A DNA stretch of 64,000 bases from Plectrocnemia conspersa (taxonomy: Eukaryota; Arthropoda; Insecta; Trichoptera; Polycentropodidae), in contig VTFK01000047.1 of assembly GCA_009617715.1 (NCBI GenBank), forward strand, positions 744,001-808,000, given 5' to 3'. The position numbers and the translations under genes are program-made. The notes below the pieces were generated by a model. The model was not told where the DNA came from, searched no databases, and saw nothing but the letters and a program-made list of their open reading frames with translations. This document shows, one piece after another, positions 25,700-37,510 of this stretch (positions are counted from its first letter, which is position 1; every line of letters starts with the position of its first letter).

Positions 25700-25707
25700 G
25701 TTATAAT

Positions 25708-27138
25708 ATAAATAATCAATACACTACTATGATTTTGTACCATTGAAAGCACTCTCCAAAGAATCAGATTTCAATACTGCACCGAGTCCTTTCAAAAATG
25801 CAGAATACTGTCAAAGCTTTTGCTTCGAGTTACCATGATTTTATTTTTGCTTTGATGAAAACATATCGATTTACTTTAAAATGTTTTTTTTTAAAATAAA
25901 CAGTTAATTCATTGAATTTATATGGAATTCTCGCTTGGTGCTCGAGAGCGAGCAAAGCTGATTAATTGACTCGCTAATTTGTAATTTAGTTTAATGACCA
26001 TTTGGACGAACGTAATGGATTCTTAACTCTTACTACAGTTAACAGCTTGCATAACCGATAACTTTTCATTTATTTGGTTTATTAAAAATTCAAACATAGT
26101 CTAAACTAATAACATCAATCAAATAAATGCCATTTAATACAGTTTAATAGTCTGGAAAAGTAACCAATGCTTAACTTATTAACCTATTTAATTCATTCAC
26201 GTGCTTTCACGCGCTTTGTACGATTTAAATAAAGTTACACAATAAGCGAATTTTCTCGCATAATTAGAAATTCAGGGTACTGACAATGTCTGGCGTGTGT
26301 TAACGTGACGTTTGCAATAAAATCGGAATAACTGCTAAAGCTCGACGTGTAAAGTGACGTAGAATGTTAACGCCGCTACATTGTAGCGGAAGTGAAAAGT
26401 AACACGTTCGGCGTTTTCCTTTTAAGACCGTTAACGTTATGTCTGAAAATCTACGTGTATGCACGTCGCACGTCAATGACTAAAACCAAAGCATAAATTT
26501 AATACCCTAACTATATTTAATGAGCCTAAATTTTAAACAAATTAAAACACATTAACCGTAGAAAATAATCTAAAGTGCAATCTTTAAAAAGGTAGGGCGT
26601 AATTTATGTTATCTTAAAATCACGCAATTTACATCGGCATTCCATTATAAAGCACCTTGAAAACCCATTGAAAGTTCTAAGTGATGATTAACGTATAAAG
26701 TATAAAAGTTAAGCCACATAAAAAACTATTTATTATATTTAAAATTAATATATTCATGACAATAAATAAATCATAGTTCTAAATAAAAATAAGTATTATA
26801 TTGTATAATAAAAAGTTGACATAGGTCGTAGTTATAAAACTCGATCAAGTCAATCTGAGAATAGCTATATTATTTATAGTTTCGTGTACATATTTATTAT
26901 ATATATATATAGTACCTGAAATGAGTACTACTAATTCTTAGAAAAAAAATGTTAAAATATAGGATTGCTTAATTTTTTAATTACATATATTTTTAATAAA
27001 AAAAGATCTCATAAAGCAAAATATGATACAGGTATGATTTTATTTTATCAAAAAGGCAAATTTTAAAGAGAAACGGTTTATAAAACGTGCAGATAAAATT
27101 GTTTGCCGAGACCACTAGTCATCGTTACAATGGCATTA
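25708..27138. other. Noncoding DNA
   Basis: AT-rich, with a moderately GC-richer patch at about 26190-26480 containing several TGACG/ACGT motifs and a small palindrome, CCGCTACA T TGTAGCGG, near 26373-26389. No gene recognised. Confidence 0.55.
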
Positions 27139-27146
27139 GTCACGAA

Positions 27147-27787
27147 TAGGGATTCCAATCCCGGGCCAAAATTTTGATCCCGGGATTTCGGTATTGCAAT
27201 TAGTCGATCCCGAGATCCCGGGACCAGTCCCGGGATAATTTTCATGTTATTTTATCGATAAAATAATTTAAAATGAATAATACAATATATTTTACATCTG
27301 TTTTTTATAACGTACAATGTATAAAGTACGTATAATTTTAGTCTTGGACTTAAAATAGAAAATAATATAATAAAAATAAAAAAGGGAAGGTCTTAAATAT
27401 TTATTTGAGAAGAAAAAAATGAACTTTTGACAATGTATGTACATACCTATGTACATTCATAGACACAATTAATTGAAAACATTATTTTGAATAAAACTCA
27501 CGAAGTAACATCAAAGCATCAAGTGTTTTATCATTTAGCGTTGATCTGATTTTGGTTCCTATGCAGCCTGCTGCTGAAAAAGCACGTTCAGACTCACAGC
27601 CTCAAAGATTCACAGATGACACGTGCAACTCGCGCAAGTTTGTACACGAAATATAACAATGTTGTCAATAATAATTCGATTGTGCTTGATAAATCAACCA
27701 ATCCGAAAATTCGATTATGTTTTATAAATTTTTCGGTATTGAAAATCGTTCGGGATCCGGATTCGGATCCCGGGATTGGAATCCCTA
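27147..27787 (-). mobile_element. Short hAT element with perfect ends and target duplication
   Basis: Seen: perfect 19-base terminal inverted repeats, TAGGGATTCCAATCCCGGG at 27147-27165 and its complement at 27769-27787. Exact 8-base duplications GTCACGAA flank it at 27139-27146 and 27788-27795. Subterminal CCCGGGAT and GGATCC-type repeats fill both ends. Between them, on the minus strand, is a remnant of a hAT C-terminal dimerisation domain (27482-27594). It is thus an internally deleted derivative of an autonomous hAT. The perfect ends and intact duplication suggest it inserted more recently than the other elements here. Confidence 0.9.
27482..27598 (-). pseudogene. hAT C-terminal (hATC) dimerisation domain remnant
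   Basis: Minus-strand reading gives SERAFSAAGCIGTKIRSTLN and then DALMLLREFYSK before a TAA at 27484-27482. SERAFSxAG...K.R..L....ALMLLR is the signature of the hATC domain at the end of hAT transposases. An in-frame TGA shortly upstream and the loss of the rest of the gene show it is only a remnant. Confidence 0.8.
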
Positions 27788-27795
27788 GTCACGAA

Positions 27796-28700
27796 GGACT
27801 TGTTTAAAGATTCTCAAAAAAATTATATATTTGTGTTTCTTATATCTCATAAGTAACAACATTTTTTTGCCTTCGGTATTATACAATATTGTGTATCTGA
27901 ACGAACATACATTAACAGTTTCAAAATCGATTTTATAAAAATGATTAAATCATCTGGATCATACATTCCATAGAAGATTTTCGAATTACCATCACACAAA
28001 TACAGTCTGACGAGATCTTTATTAGACAATAACAAAGAATCTGTTTCTGCTCCCAAATCACTGAGGCGGAAACAAAGGAAATTTACGTACAAAATCACTT
28101 TCATAAGCTATTTCAATCTAAAACTTTACCCAGAAGAATCACTTCACTTCTGACAAACTTCCAATAAACAGAGCTACGCCAAATCGACAAAGGCGAACCT
28201 AAGAATCCCGAGAAAATATCTGAATCTCAAGAGTTCAACCTGACCTTTAATAAAATTTGTAAAATACGAAAACGTTGTACTACTGTTTTAACAGACATAC
28301 ATATATTCATAATTGCACAAATTATACGGATAATTTTTAAATAATTAAACATAAATTGTGTTATCAACTTTCGGGCCTTTATTATACCGCTTTGTCAGAG
28401 AATTTCGCAAGAGAAATAGGTGAGTTTATCGCTTGCACGGATTCTCTTGTACGTGTGATAGCGAGATGTACAAGTGTGTGTGACAGAGCAAGAGAGCTAG
28501 GGAGCTCTGACTCGCTATGACGCACGCATCAGACGGCGTTTCAATCGTGGGTCAGTATATTTTTCTCTGTTTTCGAGAGAGTTACGTTAAAGCGAAGAAT
28601 ATTCCTGCGCTTCTCAAATATTTTTCGACTTAACAAATATATTTAATATTTTTACTTCATTAAATAATTTTAATATAAACTAACTTTAGTTTAAATAATA
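27796..28700. other. Noncoding DNA, possible 5' flank of piggyBac relic
   Basis: Includes an 85-codon minus-strand frame at 27847-28104 that I do not recognise; its composition is not clearly coding. A GC-richer stretch at about 28420-28560, rich in GAGAG and GTGTG, could be the promoter or leader of the piggyBac relic that follows. No piggyBac terminal repeat with TTAA was confirmed. Confidence 0.45.
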
Positions 28701-28710
28701 TTTATAGCGA

Positions 28711-29690
28711 TAGTCGAAAAATATAATAATTCAGAAGAATCGGATCTTGAATTTAAAAGTGGACAATTTTTCTCGGATAACGAAGAAGTGATTGAGATGT
28801 TCGAATCGAAATCAGACCAGGATTATTACAATTACGAAGTAAGTAATTTTACATTAACATTTGAAATCATTATTTATTATAAAAACAGTATTAATAATTT
28901 TCATTATTTATAGTGCATATTAAATATGAGTGTAATGAAAACACGGAACATCCGTATAATGTATGATATCAACATTTTGATATGATAAAAATTATGACAA
29001 ATATACACTATTTTACAGGAAAATACGGAATAAAAATTTGGGAAGCTACCAATGCTGGAATATCTTACATTTTAAATTACAAAGAATATATAAGCAAAAT
29101 CTATAATAAAAGATAAGTCAATCAAGGGATGAAAGTCAAGGACATGATAGCAAAATATAAAAATAGCATCAGAGACAATTTTTTCATATCTATTTATTTA
29201 GCTCAATGTCCATTACGAAATGATTTATTTCTTATCTGTACATCGAGGGCTAACAAACCCGAAATACCAAAGGAGTTCTTAAGGGATAAGTTGAAAGAAC
29301 TGTATAGTATTATGTTTGGTTTTACTGATAACATGTGCTTGGCGTTTTATGTTTCAAACAAATTTCACACGGTTCTGTTGCTCAGTACAAAAGTTTTTTA
29401 CACAGATAGTGAAGGCAACAAAAATGAACGACAACCAGTGATTCATTTTTATAACAGAACAAAAGGCGAAGATGATCTAAGAGACAAAATGACTCGTGAA
29501 TATTCTTGCGTACGGGCGACAAGGGGGTGGCAATTCACAATATTTATGGAGCTCATTGATATTATGGCTTTCAATTTCAATTTATAAGATAAGGATCTAT
29601 AAATATTCTGAGTGGAGAATCAACGATCGATGCCGTGAAAAGTATTTTTATACGTCTCTATCGGCAGATTTAGTAAAAAAAAAACTGTGA
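28711..29690 (+). pseudogene. piggyBac transposase relic, internally deleted
   Basis: Seen in order on the plus strand: an acidic N-terminal stretch (about 28716-28838, SEESDLEFKSGQFFSDNEEV); a catalytic-core piece at 29021-29113 (KYGIKIWEATNAGISYILNY); an in-frame TAA at 29114; a 152-codon frame at 29129-29587 with NKPEIPKEFL, VLLLSTKVFY, IHFYNRTKGEDDLRDKM and CVRATRGWQF; and, after a frameshift, about 29590-29690 with YTSLSADLVKKK. These match the DDE_Tnp_1_7 domain. Most of the sequence between the acidic region and KYGIK is missing. The usual CD motif holding the second catalytic Asp reads TN here, so that Asp is lost. The Asp in the TKGG.D..D region appears kept. A dead copy. Confidence 0.8.
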
Positions 29691-30674
29691 GTGAACGACA
29701 GGAAAACGTTTATTTACATAAACCCCCGAAAATCTTACTACATTGTCTTTGCCCAGTCGTACTCGTAATATTGGACGAAGACGTACGTGTAATAATTTAC
29801 ACGATTAATGGGTACCATATTTTTTTGTATTGAGATGTGATTTATTTTAAGTATTGCACATTTAATATTAATTTTAGAATATAGCAATAATATTTATTTA
29901 AAAAAAATTTATCTCTCGTATATTTATTTATTTCTACGCATGTTAAAAGTATCAATAATTAAATTTGAGGTACAAATGTTTATGTAAATATTATGAAATA
30001 AAAAATACCAAATACTGCATAACTCTTTTAATCCCAGACACGTGTTTAAAAACTTTAAGTCTTTTTTGTGTACTCTCAATGATGTGAGGTAATAAAAAAC
30101 AATAATATTTAATTGTCACAACAATAACACATTTTAATTATTCTTAATTTTAAATATATCGTCTATTACAACCTAATTTTAGTTACAATTTAATTGCATT
30201 ATTTTTTAATGTAAAAGTTTTTTTTTTAAAAACGATACATTTCACTAAATTTTTTCAAATACGTTTTTTCATATATATATAATTATTAGGATTGACTTAT
30301 TGCTAATATTTGGGGAAAATATGTATGATTAATGGAAAAAAATATTTAAATAATAGAAAGAGTATCGTATATGCAATACTTGCTTTTGTTTTTACTTCGC
30401 CAGCTAACCCTATCATTAAAAAGACGCGGTTATTTCTCTGTTTTGCCTAAGATAAACAAAATATATTCCTTTTATGTTGACACGTCGCGCATACACAAAA
30501 ATACAAAAATATTAAACATGTTAAAAATATTTTTTAAATTTGCGACCGGTGGGATTTTGTGCATAGGTGGATGGGCCGTTATTTCGGCCCTCTTTTACTA
30601 AAAGGATAATATTATTCTACTTGGATATCTTACATCTTTGATTAATTCCCTACAATGAGGATCATTTTTTTGCT

Positions 30675-30785
30675 TTAAAGCTAGTAGTTCTAAGCCATGG
30701 AAATATCGTATTCAACAAATAATATGCACGGATTTCAAATAAAAAAATATTTTCGTTACTATCGGTATTTCATTTTGTAAACAAA
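30675..30785. repeat. Fragment of the CAATACCGGTATT-type element
   Basis: Shares TAGTTCTAAGCCATGGAAAT, then (after diverged sequence) a TTTCAAATAAAAAAATATTTT-like stretch and ATCGGTATTTCATTTTGTAA, with the right end of the element at about 21860-21945. The outer TTGCGATCCCTA end is missing, so this is a truncated second copy in the same orientation. Confidence 0.65.
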
Positions 30786-31469
30786 GTAAAAGTTAATTTA
30801 AGCCGAGCATTGACCGAGCAGAAGCAGCCGCTTCCCTCTTCACGATAACCATGAGTTCAACCCGATCTTCAGATCTATGAGACGCAGATAAGCCTACAAT
30901 AACATCGCATATTTAGAGTAATTTCACAAATAATTTATAAATAAATTATGTTTTAAACAAAATGACAACTTTATTGTGATTTTGTTTAAAATATCTAAAA
31001 ATAACTAAGCAAATCAACGTGGATGAACTTATGAAAGTTTTAAGCTTACAAAAGTAATTATAAAAGGATCGTTTCAATGAAACTTTATAACTCCAGACCA
31101 AACAATGAAATATTTTCATGTAAAATAAAACACAAATAAAAAAGAGCTAAATAAATATATAATATTTAACTCTTGCTTATTTCAATGAAGAATAAAGACG
31201 GTGATGCTTAAATAAATTGTCAAGCATCGCGTTGATAAATTAAACGCTATTTGTTGTTAAATTAAACGGTAACCGTTCGATAACAAACTTAATTTTAAAC
31301 AGTAACAACCAGTTAAAAAATAATTAAATTTTAAAAAAAATAGTCTGAGTTTGACTTATTATCGATTCTCTTCAAGAACCGCCTTTGCGCTCAATAATCA
31401 CCATTAAAATAGTCAAACATCTAAATCAAATATAACTAATCTATCACTAACTGTCAACATCTTTAGAAA

Positions 31470-31900
31470 AATCCAGCTCTGCTCTCGGTGTCCCACCAAA
31501 GACGTCCAAGAACAATGACGTTCACCGACTAGATAGAGAAGAGCAGAGAAGCAAGCCGCCCGTTATCAGCTCACAAGTTCGCTATCTCTGACAGCGGCCG
31601 GTACTATTCTCGTCCAGTTGTATAACAACGCGACTCCGTGACAATTTTCCAATCTGAGTGTCAATAAAACAACCGAAATAATCCTGCGTCACGAGCGCCG
31701 TGTGCCGATAACGACGTCGTCTATCAAAAGCCAAACAGCGTCCGAGACGCTTCTCGACCTTGACCCGATCGCCGAAAATCGCACGGTAACCGGTTTTAGT
31801 TATCACTGAATGCTGAAAAAAATTCGGGTATAACCGAATACCACAAAAACGACGTCAGCGAAACGAAACGAAAATCGGTCGAGTAGTTTTCTTGCGAGAT
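31470..31900. promoter_or_regulatory. CpG-rich island, candidate regulatory element or UTR exon
   Basis: GC-richer stretch with many CG dinucleotides and a 74-codon minus-strand frame (31582-31806) without recognisable motif. Surroundings are strongly A/T-rich. No convincing splice donor or acceptor was fixed on either strand. Could be an alternative promoter within the long Pde8 intron. Confidence 0.3.
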
Positions 31901-33079
31901 CAGTGAAAGAAAAGTTTACGAAATACGCACACACATATGTAAAAAACCATACATTGTACATATATTTTCGTATAAAACTGACACCATCACTCTAATTGTA
32001 CTTTACATATTGTAATTAAATATGCTTTATAAAAGTCTAATTTACATCATAAAATATCTTACAAAATCGATAAAACAACCAATTTATACATAAGCGTGAT
32101 CTTGTAAAGATTTTGCTTTTACTTAATTTCAATAAATAAGCAATGAAATGAGCCATCCAGTTTCTTTTTGTTGACAAGTATGAAATTAGCCAATTCACAT
32201 TTAAAGCAATCGATATAGTGAAACCATAAAAAATGGTCTTCTTCGTTTCATTAACAACAAATTGCGTCGGATTCCAATCAGTGCTTTTTGAACTTAAGCA
32301 TTTTAAAGTTTAAAAAATCTTGGAATTATATTTACAGATTTCCCAGAGCCATCTAATATTTCAATCCCTGTGATTTTAACATTTTTCTGATATTTTTGAT
32401 AAACTGATTTTAGCAGTCCAGTGATTATAATATCGCAAATTTTAATAATAAAAATACTCTTGCTAATAACTGTCCGTTTTAATTTATTCTTCTCCAGCAA
32501 TGTAACAGTAAATATATTATGAGATATAAAGCGTCCACTTAACGTCCAGAAGTCTTTGAAACCTTTTACAGGATTGAGTCCATACTAATAAAACATAAAA
32601 ATATATATATATATATAAAGTATAGAGATTCAATAAATCGGAACAGACTTTCTGAATATATTATAAATGAGACTCTTATACTAAACTTCACATCCGTTTG
32701 AGTCTATGCTATACCTTACATTCAATGTACATATTTTTACTGTTATCTGCATATTATGATTAGCGTTGAATCAAAAAAATATTTTTTAACACTCTAAATA
32801 TTGTATATAAGTTTAATACGCAAACGTTTGAAAAGAAAAAGGAACAGCGAGCAAACACAGGAAAATATGAAAAGCCAAACGAATTTATCCACTCAAACGA
32901 AATTAATGACAGGTAAACAAGCTAAACACATAACAACAGCTACCGAACGCTAAAATAATTTACATTAAATATTAAAATACTAAATATCGCACTACAGTTA
33001 TATATGTTATCATCGCTACAATAACTTCACCTCGATAAAAACACATTCGAAGCAAACAATTATTTTAAAGTGCACCTGA

Positions 33080-33520
33080 GGGAATAATGGAAAGTGTCCA
33101 ACCGAGAACCGTTTGCGCATCAGAATGAAAGCGAAACAACAAGCAAAACGACAAATCGAATGCATCGAACAATCGTTAAATGCATTTTCTCTTCCTACTT
33201 TTACTCGAGTGTATTTATTATTCAAAAGTTTTTTCTCGAGTAGAATTTTATTTATTGAATAATGAATAATGTATAATTTTTCGATGGAAATTTGGACGAG
33301 GTCCAAAAGCTTTTTGAATAGGGAAACGCGTACTGCGTATGACGTCAAAGAGGGATATTAAATCGATAGTACAATTAACCCAGATAAGATAAGATAACGG
33401 TAATGTTTCGGATAACCGTTCCGCGGACGCTAATCCGCAATAATGAGTTTTGGGCTTAATCGATTCGTCCCGTGTTTTGATTTGATCGGACGAGAGACGA
33501 TCTCAAATGATTATTGAATG
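33080..33520. promoter_or_regulatory. GC-richer patch with clustered GATA motifs
   Basis: Three overlapping GATA sites, AGATAAGATAAGATAA, occur at about 33382-33397, followed by GGATAACCG near 33411-33419. The cluster lies within a patch of higher CpG content. Clustered GATA sites are typical of insect fat-body or gut enhancers; that function is only an inference here. The 110-codon minus-strand frame at 33016-33348 overlapping it has no recognisable motif. Confidence 0.35.
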
Positions 33521-35461
33521 CCTTAAATTGACCTTATAATAACATTTATAATAATACAAAAAAAAAACGAATTAAACAGTGTTTATGTTTCGAAAAAAAC
33601 AAATTATAAACACGGTATACTTTCAGAGTCGAACTTGCACCTTATAACCCATAAGTCTTTGTTTATAAAACTTCACCTAAACTTCGCAATGGAAAACTTT
33701 AGTATCGCGTTCGAAATTTAACTTGGTAAAAATACTTTGTTATCAAAATCGTAATTCACAAGAATATCATATTATCTAATAAATATCTTGTTATTAAAAT
33801 ATTATCTATAAAATAATCATATTTAATTTGCAGAAACGATTTTATAAATTGACCTAATTCTCGTTCGGTTTTGTTTGCGTTCAGATTTCAAGAATGGATT
33901 CAAGAATAACAGCCGCGAACTATTTAAGTTTATATAAAATATGTTTACTGTGCAACAAGCTTCCTTGATATCCGAAAATACAAGGTGTTTGTTCGTGAAT
34001 TTTTGTATTATATATTAGATTGTTTTATAGTAAGTAATCGATTTTTACTGAGTCGAAAACGGACGTTGATTAGAACATACCTATTTATTTATTTAATGAC
34101 GGGTGCTGTGCTTATTTTTTTTTTATTTTCAATCAAATCTAAGTATTATAGTGTCAACAAAATATTTACGTATTCTGTTTTGTAGGCCACGGGAGATATA
34201 AATTTGGAACTTGGCGAGGATACCGTTAGTCAGAGAACTGTACAGATGACATTAAAATTAAAAATGAGCCTCAATTAGGATTCTCAATCGATTTTGAACT
34301 ATATGAATATTCGAATAATTGATCGATTATTCGTAAAATATTCGTTTAAATGAAATTTTAAAAATCTTAGAATGAAATAATTTGTATAATTGAGCAACAC
34401 AAGTGGTCGTTTTGGGTTTCGAAATGTGAGACAATGAGACGCCTTTTCACAACAACAACAAAAAAAGCTTTTACGCCTACAAAATACATTTATCGGCGTG
34501 TCTACTATGACAGAAACTCGCAGAATTCATTCATTGAACGAAACAATTTCCAGAAAGGCTCACCATTTATTATCGTTTAACGTTTATTTCAAAAACAGAT
34601 GTACGTCGCAAATTTTTCAAAAGTTCGTGTTACATTTTTGTATCTGTTGCTTCGTGACGCAAAATATTTTATTTCAATCAGTACAATAATGCGATCGTGA
34701 CTAGTGTATTTCTAGTTATTTAATTTATATGCAAATCCGCAAAAAACTGTATATACATTTTTAAATATGTATACAAAATTTGTTCCAAACATTATTAGCT
34801 ATTGTATATAAAATAAATTTAATAAAATTATGTATTTTAAATGTTCCATCAATTTTACTGAATTAATCTTAATTGTGATGATTTAAGAAATATGAAATGA
34901 TGTCCCTTGATTTTAAATTAAGCATTTTACTTTTGAACGTCCTCACTTATCAGTAATTCTTACAGCATTATGTTATGCATATTTTATAAAATTCAAAACG
35001 ATTATGAGAGGAGTTAATGATTTATTAAAATAATTATTATTAAGCAATAATTATTTTTAAATTTAATAATATTTAACAGGCAATTAATTGATTTTTTGCA
35101 CTAATTAAAAACCCGATAAAAAATAGTTAAAAACTACGAATAATTTAAGATCCTAGCCTCAATTAAAGTGCTCTATCTGCCGTTGATTAAACAATATTGA
35201 TAAACAACTTATAGGACACTCGCAGCAGGCTTAGAGATCTGTATTCATAGTAACGTTGAAAAAATAGAAAAATTGGTACCACATAACTGACCGAAAAGAA
35301 AAAATAGAAAAATTAGGCACACATTCTTAAAAAGAATCAAACCTGCAATAATAAATAAATTCTTTACTCCAGAAAAGACCTTGGAGAATTGTTAGACGGG
35401 AAAGAAGCTCTGTAACTGAGTTTGCATCCGAAAAAAATTATCGTGACAATATAGTGATATT

Positions 35462-35695
35462 TTAAGTGAATTATTCAATTAACCGTTTCAGCAAAATATT
35501 ATTATACGGAAATTAAAATGCATAAAAAAATTAACCATAAAAGATCCGATTTTAGTAAACAGACTTGTAGCAATATTGTTCCATGATAATGCAACACTCA
35601 CACTATACTAATTACTGTTGCAAATTTGAACGAGTTAGAATTAGAAATTTGGTCTCATCCCCCATATACCTCTGACCTTTCTCTTAAATTAAATA
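35462..35695 (+). pseudogene. mariner-type transposase relic 1
   Basis: Plus-strand fragments read FNPFQQNIIIRKLKCIKK (about 35462-35530, with a frameshift), then DPILVNRLVAILFHDNATLT (35543-35602). After a frameshift they continue LNELELEIWSHPPYTSDLS (about 35623-35680). These correspond to the mariner catalytic region: HDNA carries the second Asp, and HPPYSPDL carries the third (here HPPYTSDL). The copy is broken by at least two frameshifts, and no terminal repeats were found. Confidence 0.75.
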
Positions 35696-35699
35696 ATCA

Positions 35700-37276
35700 A
35701 AGTGATATTAATAAATCTTTTAAATAAGTCATAACCTCTAAAAATTAAGACTTTCATACACAATAAATTCATTTAATGTTAAATCGTTGGAAAAAACTTT
35801 TAACTAATAAAATTATACCGTTTAATATCACACTAAAAATATTAACCACTTCATGCGCAATAACCTAATAAATATATACACATACATATGTGTATAAAAT
35901 AATAATTTTCTTTCCTATTTGCCAAATTTGATTACAATGTTCAACATATTTCTATTTTTTTAAACTTTCATTGAAATTAACCATGAGAAAAAAACTTGTC
36001 GCATCAAATGCCGTTATTCTTTACAACACAGCGGCAAATTATTGAGCCATTATGCACAAAAAAATGTAATACATTAAGAAACAAGTATAATGCGAGACAA
36101 GCGCGAGGTTCCTGAATGTTTAACGATTTAGATGCAATCCCAAATGTTATAAAAATAAAAGTAATAATTGTGGTTAAAATACTATTATAATACTAAATTT
36201 AATGTGAATAAGCCCACATAATCCATCATATTAAAATGTAAAATACTAAATTTAAAAATCCCTTAATCACACAATATCCAACAATGCATGTTTAATCCGT
36301 AAACAACGAATTTAATCATGATAAATTTCGAACACCCTCGTCAACGTATTGAGAACTGGATATCCCGGTAAAATATGAGTACTTCTACCGAAATTAGTTT
36401 CCACACTATCACCGTCGAGTTCTGTGAAGGGTTGAATTAGATTTGCAACCTAATAGAGAAGTCTCACTTATTGTCAGATGTACTAGATTAAATTTTCACA
36501 AATGCGTTTTATTATGCACGAGAAAAGCTGTTCGATATATAGGATTCAATTAGAAGTGCAATTTTATCAGTCGAATTATTACAATCGTGCTAGATTTTTA
36601 ATTACATTATGACCCGACGATAAAAGCTATTGAAACAATATAGATAAAACAATGAATTTCGAGCGCAAAGCGCAAAATTATTAGAGCGAACACCCACTTT
36701 TACTAGCAAAGTGGTAGCAAAAATGTAAATATAAATTAGTTAAGTTACAGGCTACTAATATTAATAAATATGTAGTAGAAGCGGGTAAAAATATTCTCTA
36801 CATACATATATATATATAGTAGATTCCATAAATTCTTGTTTACTACATTTTTTCAAAGGCTATTGATATTTTATTTTAATATGCTTTATGTGATTTTATG
36901 AATCTGTCATTATCTACCAATAAATTATATAGTTTGTGCTATACTGGTTCTATTATTTTTACCTAAAAGTAGAGGCAAATTACACTTTAATGCATTTGAA
37001 TAATAACAAAACTCCTTATACTCCTATTATATGCGCTTTAGAAGGCTAGTGCGTATTTTTTTTCTAAAATCGACAGTAATTTTTTTTTAAATATGTGACT
37101 GAATATGCATTACTAAAGTTTACATAACAAAATGAAGGCAGATTAGCGACTGCCTCGGAACCCTTTAATTGTTATTAATAATCTACGACCTAAATAAACA
37201 CAAATTGTATAACCTATATGTGAGTTTTTGTATGGTGTTTTTTCATTTATTTTTACAGATTTGTGTGTACACTCAC
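35700..37276. other. AT-rich DNA, start of the next Pde8 intron
   Basis: Presumed intron downstream (on the minus strand) of the exon at 37508-37277. No coding sequence recognised. A short TA tract lies near 36806-36818. Confidence 0.55.
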
Positions 37277-37508
37277 CGGATATTCTCTTGATGTGTAGCG
37301 ATGTGGTGAAGTTGTTGCCCATCTGGGATACGTAGCTGTCCTTTTTGCCGCTGAGCTGCACGCTGAACCCATCCGAGTCCATGGAGGCGCGGGGGGCAGT
37401 TCGCGGGGCGTCCACCTTCACAGATGTACAGGGGGCTGCCACCTCGCAGGGGCATCCTGCGGAGCCACCCTTGCTCCCACCGAGCACCTTGAAAATGTAA
37501 TGGTAAGC
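37277..37508 (-). CDS. Pde8: Pde8-like second coding exon (residues 24-100), partial gene
   Basis: Seen: a 232-base open exon, far richer in GC than its surroundings. It is bounded on the minus strand by a TTTGTAG acceptor (AG at 37510-37509) and a TCCG|GTGAGT donor (intron starts at 37276). It begins AYHYIFKVLGGSKGG in phase 0 and ends after 77 codons plus one base (phase 1). A Cys-containing segment (GCPCEVAAPC, about residues 41-50) is followed by GKKDS (77-81) and GNNFTTS (87-93). Known, from memory: Drosophila Pde8 has a similar GKKDS...GNFT segment after an MGC start. Inference: this is the N-terminal regulatory region of PDE8, ahead of the REC-like, PAS and catalytic HD domains, none of which is in the window. 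The gene runs leftward, and the next exon must begin by completing a phase-1 codon. No such exon was recognised down to position 1, implying an intron of more than 37 kb or an unrecognised small exon. Confidence 0.6.
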
Positions 37509-37510
37509 CT

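Larger units (their letters stand above)
29691..35380. other. Noncoding DNA with two GC-richer patches
   Basis: Mostly A/T-rich sequence without genes. Separate entries describe the repeat fragment at 30675-30785, the islands at 31470-31900 and 33080-33520, and the GATA cluster. A short (TA)n tract lies near 32600-32617. Confidence 0.6.

Noticed and set aside
27847..28104. 85-codon minus-strand frame beside the 27147 hAT
   Set aside because: It looks less random than most but matches no family I know and has no splice or start support.
29496..29690. Separate small gene in a second frame at the end of the piggyBac relic
   Set aside because: Its C-terminal half continues the piggyBac protein after a frameshift, so it is part of the same relic.
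37273..37455. 60-codon minus-strand frame overlapping the Pde8-like second exon
   Set aside because: It is a shifted frame of the real exon; the phase fixed by both splice sites selects the other frame.
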